Under the pieces are notes generated by a model. The model saw only the letters and a list, made by a program, of their open reading frames with translations, had not been told where the DNA came from and searched no databases. Shown here in pieces: positions 13,317-15,096 of a stretch of DNA of 15,096 nucleotides; position 1 is the first letter of the stretch; every line of letters starts with the position of its first letter. The stretch is from contig JAHEZG010000054.1 in NCBI GenBank assembly GCA_023251195.1, positions 1 through 15,096 on the forward strand, read 5' to 3'. Source of the DNA: Chitinophagaceae bacterium. GTDB lineage: Bacteria; Bacteroidota; Bacteroidia; Chitinophagales; UBA10324. The position numbers and the translations under genes were made by a program.

Positions 13317-15096
13317 ATGAAGTTTAGAATTACTATTCTCTCAGTATTCCTGTTATTAAATGCATCATTAAAAATTTCCGCGCAGGTCACTCCTCAATGG
13401 ACGAACACACAATCTGGCACTGGCGATAACTCAGACCGTTACAACGCTGTTGTAAAAGATGCAGCCGGAAATATTTATGTTGCCGGTTATTCATTCAACA
13501 CCGCGCAAGACAAAGATTACTTAGTTGTGAAAATGAATTCTGTAGGTGATACATTATGGACTCGTCAGTACAACAATACCAATGGAAACGGAAGTGATAA
13601 GGCAATGTTCATTGCGCTCGATGCAGCAAATAATATTTATGTATGTGGTGTAACAGATGGAGGTTCCGTTTTTCAGAATGATATTCTCACCCAGAAATAT
13701 TCCAATGCCGGAACTTTGTTGTGGTCTGCTACTTACAATTATTTGCCTTTCAATCAGGATGATTCTCCACTCGGATTATTTGTAAATACTGCCGGCGAAG
13801 TTTTCGTAACCGGACAAAGCGATAGAGATTCTTCTGCAATCGTTAATGACGACATCATCACCATAAAATACAATACCTCAGGTGTTCAGCAATGGGCAGT
13901 GCGTTACAACGGAACCGGAAACGGAACTGATCGCGGCACTGCAATCAACGGAGATAATCTTGGTGGTTGCGTGATTACCGGAAGAACATTTTCATTGTTG
14001 TTTGATGATGTAATCACCATCAGTTATTCTTCTACGGGAACTGTTACATGGCAAACCATTTATGATCGCGGTTTCGGAAATGACAGGGGAGATGACATCG
14101 CACGAGATGCTTCCGGAAATATTTATGTAACAGGTCGCTCTGAAAATGCAAATGATTACGACCTCATGACCATCAAGTACAACTCAACAGGAGTAGCACA
14201 ATGGACCAAGATGTATGACAATGTCGATAATGATTTCGGAAACACCATTGCGGTGGATGCAACCGGAAATGTATATGTAGCAGGGCAAACTGATATTCAG
14301 AATTCAGGTGGCAATACCGATTATGATTATGTAACCATAAAATATAATTCTGTTGGAACACAACTGTGGGCTTCGCTTTACGGCAATCCCGTTTTGAATG
14401 CTGAAGACCCGAATAAAATTTTAGTAGATGCAACAGGAAATGTTTTCGTCACCGGAAAAAGCGACATGGATGCACTCGCTGCAATCACCACCAATAATTT
14501 TTTAACTGTAAAATATAATTCCGCAGGCGCACAATTGTGGGCGGTATATCTGAACGGAACTGCAACAGTAAGTGATGATATTGCGGAAGGAATGTTTTTA
14601 GATGCTGCCGGTAATCCGGTGATTGTTGGTGGAACAGAAAATTCTGTTACTCAAAAAGATGCTTCAGTAATCAGTTACGCAACTGCAACAGGCGCATTGC
14701 TCTGGAATAAAAAATTCAATGGCAAGGGAGATTTTACTGATAAAGTAAATGCAATGATGACCGATAGTCATAAAAATATTTTCATCACGGGTTATGTTAT
14801 TACTGCCGAACAGAAAAGAAATTTATTCTGCTCAAAAATAAATTCAGCAGGAACAACAGTCTGGAACAAAACTTATGATTTCTCTTTTGATGATGATGAA
14901 GGAAGAGCAATTGGTATGGACAGCACCGGTGCCATTTATGTTTGCGGCAGCAGCATCGGCAGCGGAACAAGCGATGATTATGTGGTTGTGAAATTCGATA
15001 CACTCGGAAACATTGTATGGACTTACCGGTACAATTTTGTGAACGAAGCCGATGTGGCAGTTTCCATTTCTGTATTGCCAAACGGTACTTCATTTA
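13317..15096 (+). CDS. Secreted SBBP beta-propeller protein (3' end missing)
   Basis: The frame is open from the ATG at 13317 to the window edge, giving 593 complete codons; the C-terminus is missing. Residues 1-22 are a signal peptide (MKFRITILSVFLLLNASLK, cleavage near ISA-Q). From about residue 38 the protein consists of SBBP repeats of about 50-56 residues: DA.GNIYV.G.(S/T) ... DY..(V/T)IKYNS.G...W...YN. I count ten full repeats and an eleventh that is cut off. The SBBP family folds as beta-propeller blades. Given its neighbours, a T9SS sorting domain beyond the window is likely but not seen. Inferred role: secreted or surface binding protein. The start is supported by the signal peptide and by the A-rich leader typical of this organism. 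It is related in repeat type to the propeller part of the preceding gene. Confidence 0.9.
   Translation, partial: MKFRITILSVFLLLNASLKISAQVTPQWTNTQSGTGDNSDRYNAVVKDAAGNIYVAGYSFNTAQDKDYLVVKMNSVGDTLWTRQYNNTNGNGSDKAMFIALDAANNIYVCGVTDGGSVFQNDILTQKYSNAGTLLWSATYNYLPFNQDDSPLGLFVNTAGEVFVTGQSDRDSSAIVNDDIITIKYNTSGVQQWAVRYNGTGNGTDRGTAINGDNLGGCVITGRTFSLLFDDVITISYSSTGTVTWQTIYDRGFGNDRGDDIARDASGNIYVTGRSENANDYDLMTIKYNSTGVAQWTKMYDNVDNDFGNTIAVDATGNVYVAGQTDIQNSGGNTDYDYVTIKYNSVGTQLWASLYGNPVLNAEDPNKILVDATGNVFVTGKSDMDALAAITTNNFLTVKYNSAGAQLWAVYLNGTATVSDDIAEGMFLDAAGNPVIVGGTENSVTQKDASVISYATATGALLWNKKFNGKGDFTDKVNAMMTDSHKNIFITGYVITAEQKRNLFCSKINSAGTTVWNKTYDFSFDDDEGRAIGMDSTGAIYVCGSSIGSGTSDDYVVVKFDTLGNIVWTYRYNFVNEADVAVSISVLPNGTSF
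13428..15096 (+). repeat. SBBP (beta-propeller) repeats, ten complete plus one partial
   Basis: Consecutive units include DAAGNIYVAG, DAANNIYVCG, NTAGEVFVTG, DASGNIYVTG, DATGNVYVAG, DATGNVFVTG, DAAGNPVIVG, DSHKNIFITG and DSTGAIYVCG, each followed 15-25 residues later by a KYNSxGxxxW-like strand. Unit 4 is the most worn (GDNLGGCVITG). Unit length varies by a few residues through the loop after the first strand, unlike the strict periods in the other two repeat proteins. Confidence 0.88.

Noticed and set aside
14173..15093. Two minus-strand open frames (86 and 97 codons) near the window end.
   Set aside because: They lie entirely over the SBBP gene, and their translations are His/Arg/Leu-rich without domain-like patterns, typical of shadows of a beta-propeller gene.

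Overview
The window looks like AT-rich Bacteroidota DNA. Three genes have C-termini typical of the type IX secretion system (T9SS): two type A sorting domains and one type B (CHU_C-like) domain. A lipoprotein carries a Bacteroidota-style surface-export signal (CKKED). Start codons are preceded by A-rich leaders without Shine-Dalgarno sequences. All genes lie on the + strand, and coding sequence fills most of the window. No rRNA, tRNA, CRISPR array, insertion sequence or phage gene was seen.

Layout: (1) 1-5226 is the 3' part of a giant secreted adhesin. It has twelve SprB-type repeats, then four repeats of a second family with an exact 240-base period, a non-repetitive region and a type A sorting domain. 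A strong hairpin terminator follows. (2) 5429-5842 is a small orphan protein with an N-terminal hydrophobic segment, conserved-looking histidines and a GTG start. (3) 6053-6487 is a small lipoprotein. It is followed by a nested inverted repeat. (4) 6619-10782 is a 1387-residue type B cargo protein: signal peptide, DUF7948-like domain, propeller-like region, two short repeats, seven 69-residue LGNDT repeats and a CHU_C-type C-terminus. (5) 10958-13093 is a 711-residue type A cargo protein with a beta-propeller and two fibronectin III-like domains. A strong terminator follows. (6) 13317 to the window end is the 5' part of an SBBP beta-propeller protein, with a signal peptide and at least ten repeats.

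Taken together this is a run of cell-surface or secreted T9SS cargo genes, likely involved in adhesion, matrix formation or gliding-related surface coating. The secretion machinery (Gld/Spr/Por) is not in the window. The genes appear to be separate transcription units: gaps are 130-230 bases and two contain good terminators. I see no enzyme, defence system or toxin module. The more unusual features are the strict periodicity of two repeat families, a possible mosaic history of the adhesin repeats, a Crp/Fnr-like palindrome placed about 42 bases before a predicted transcription start, and the small His-containing orphan protein.
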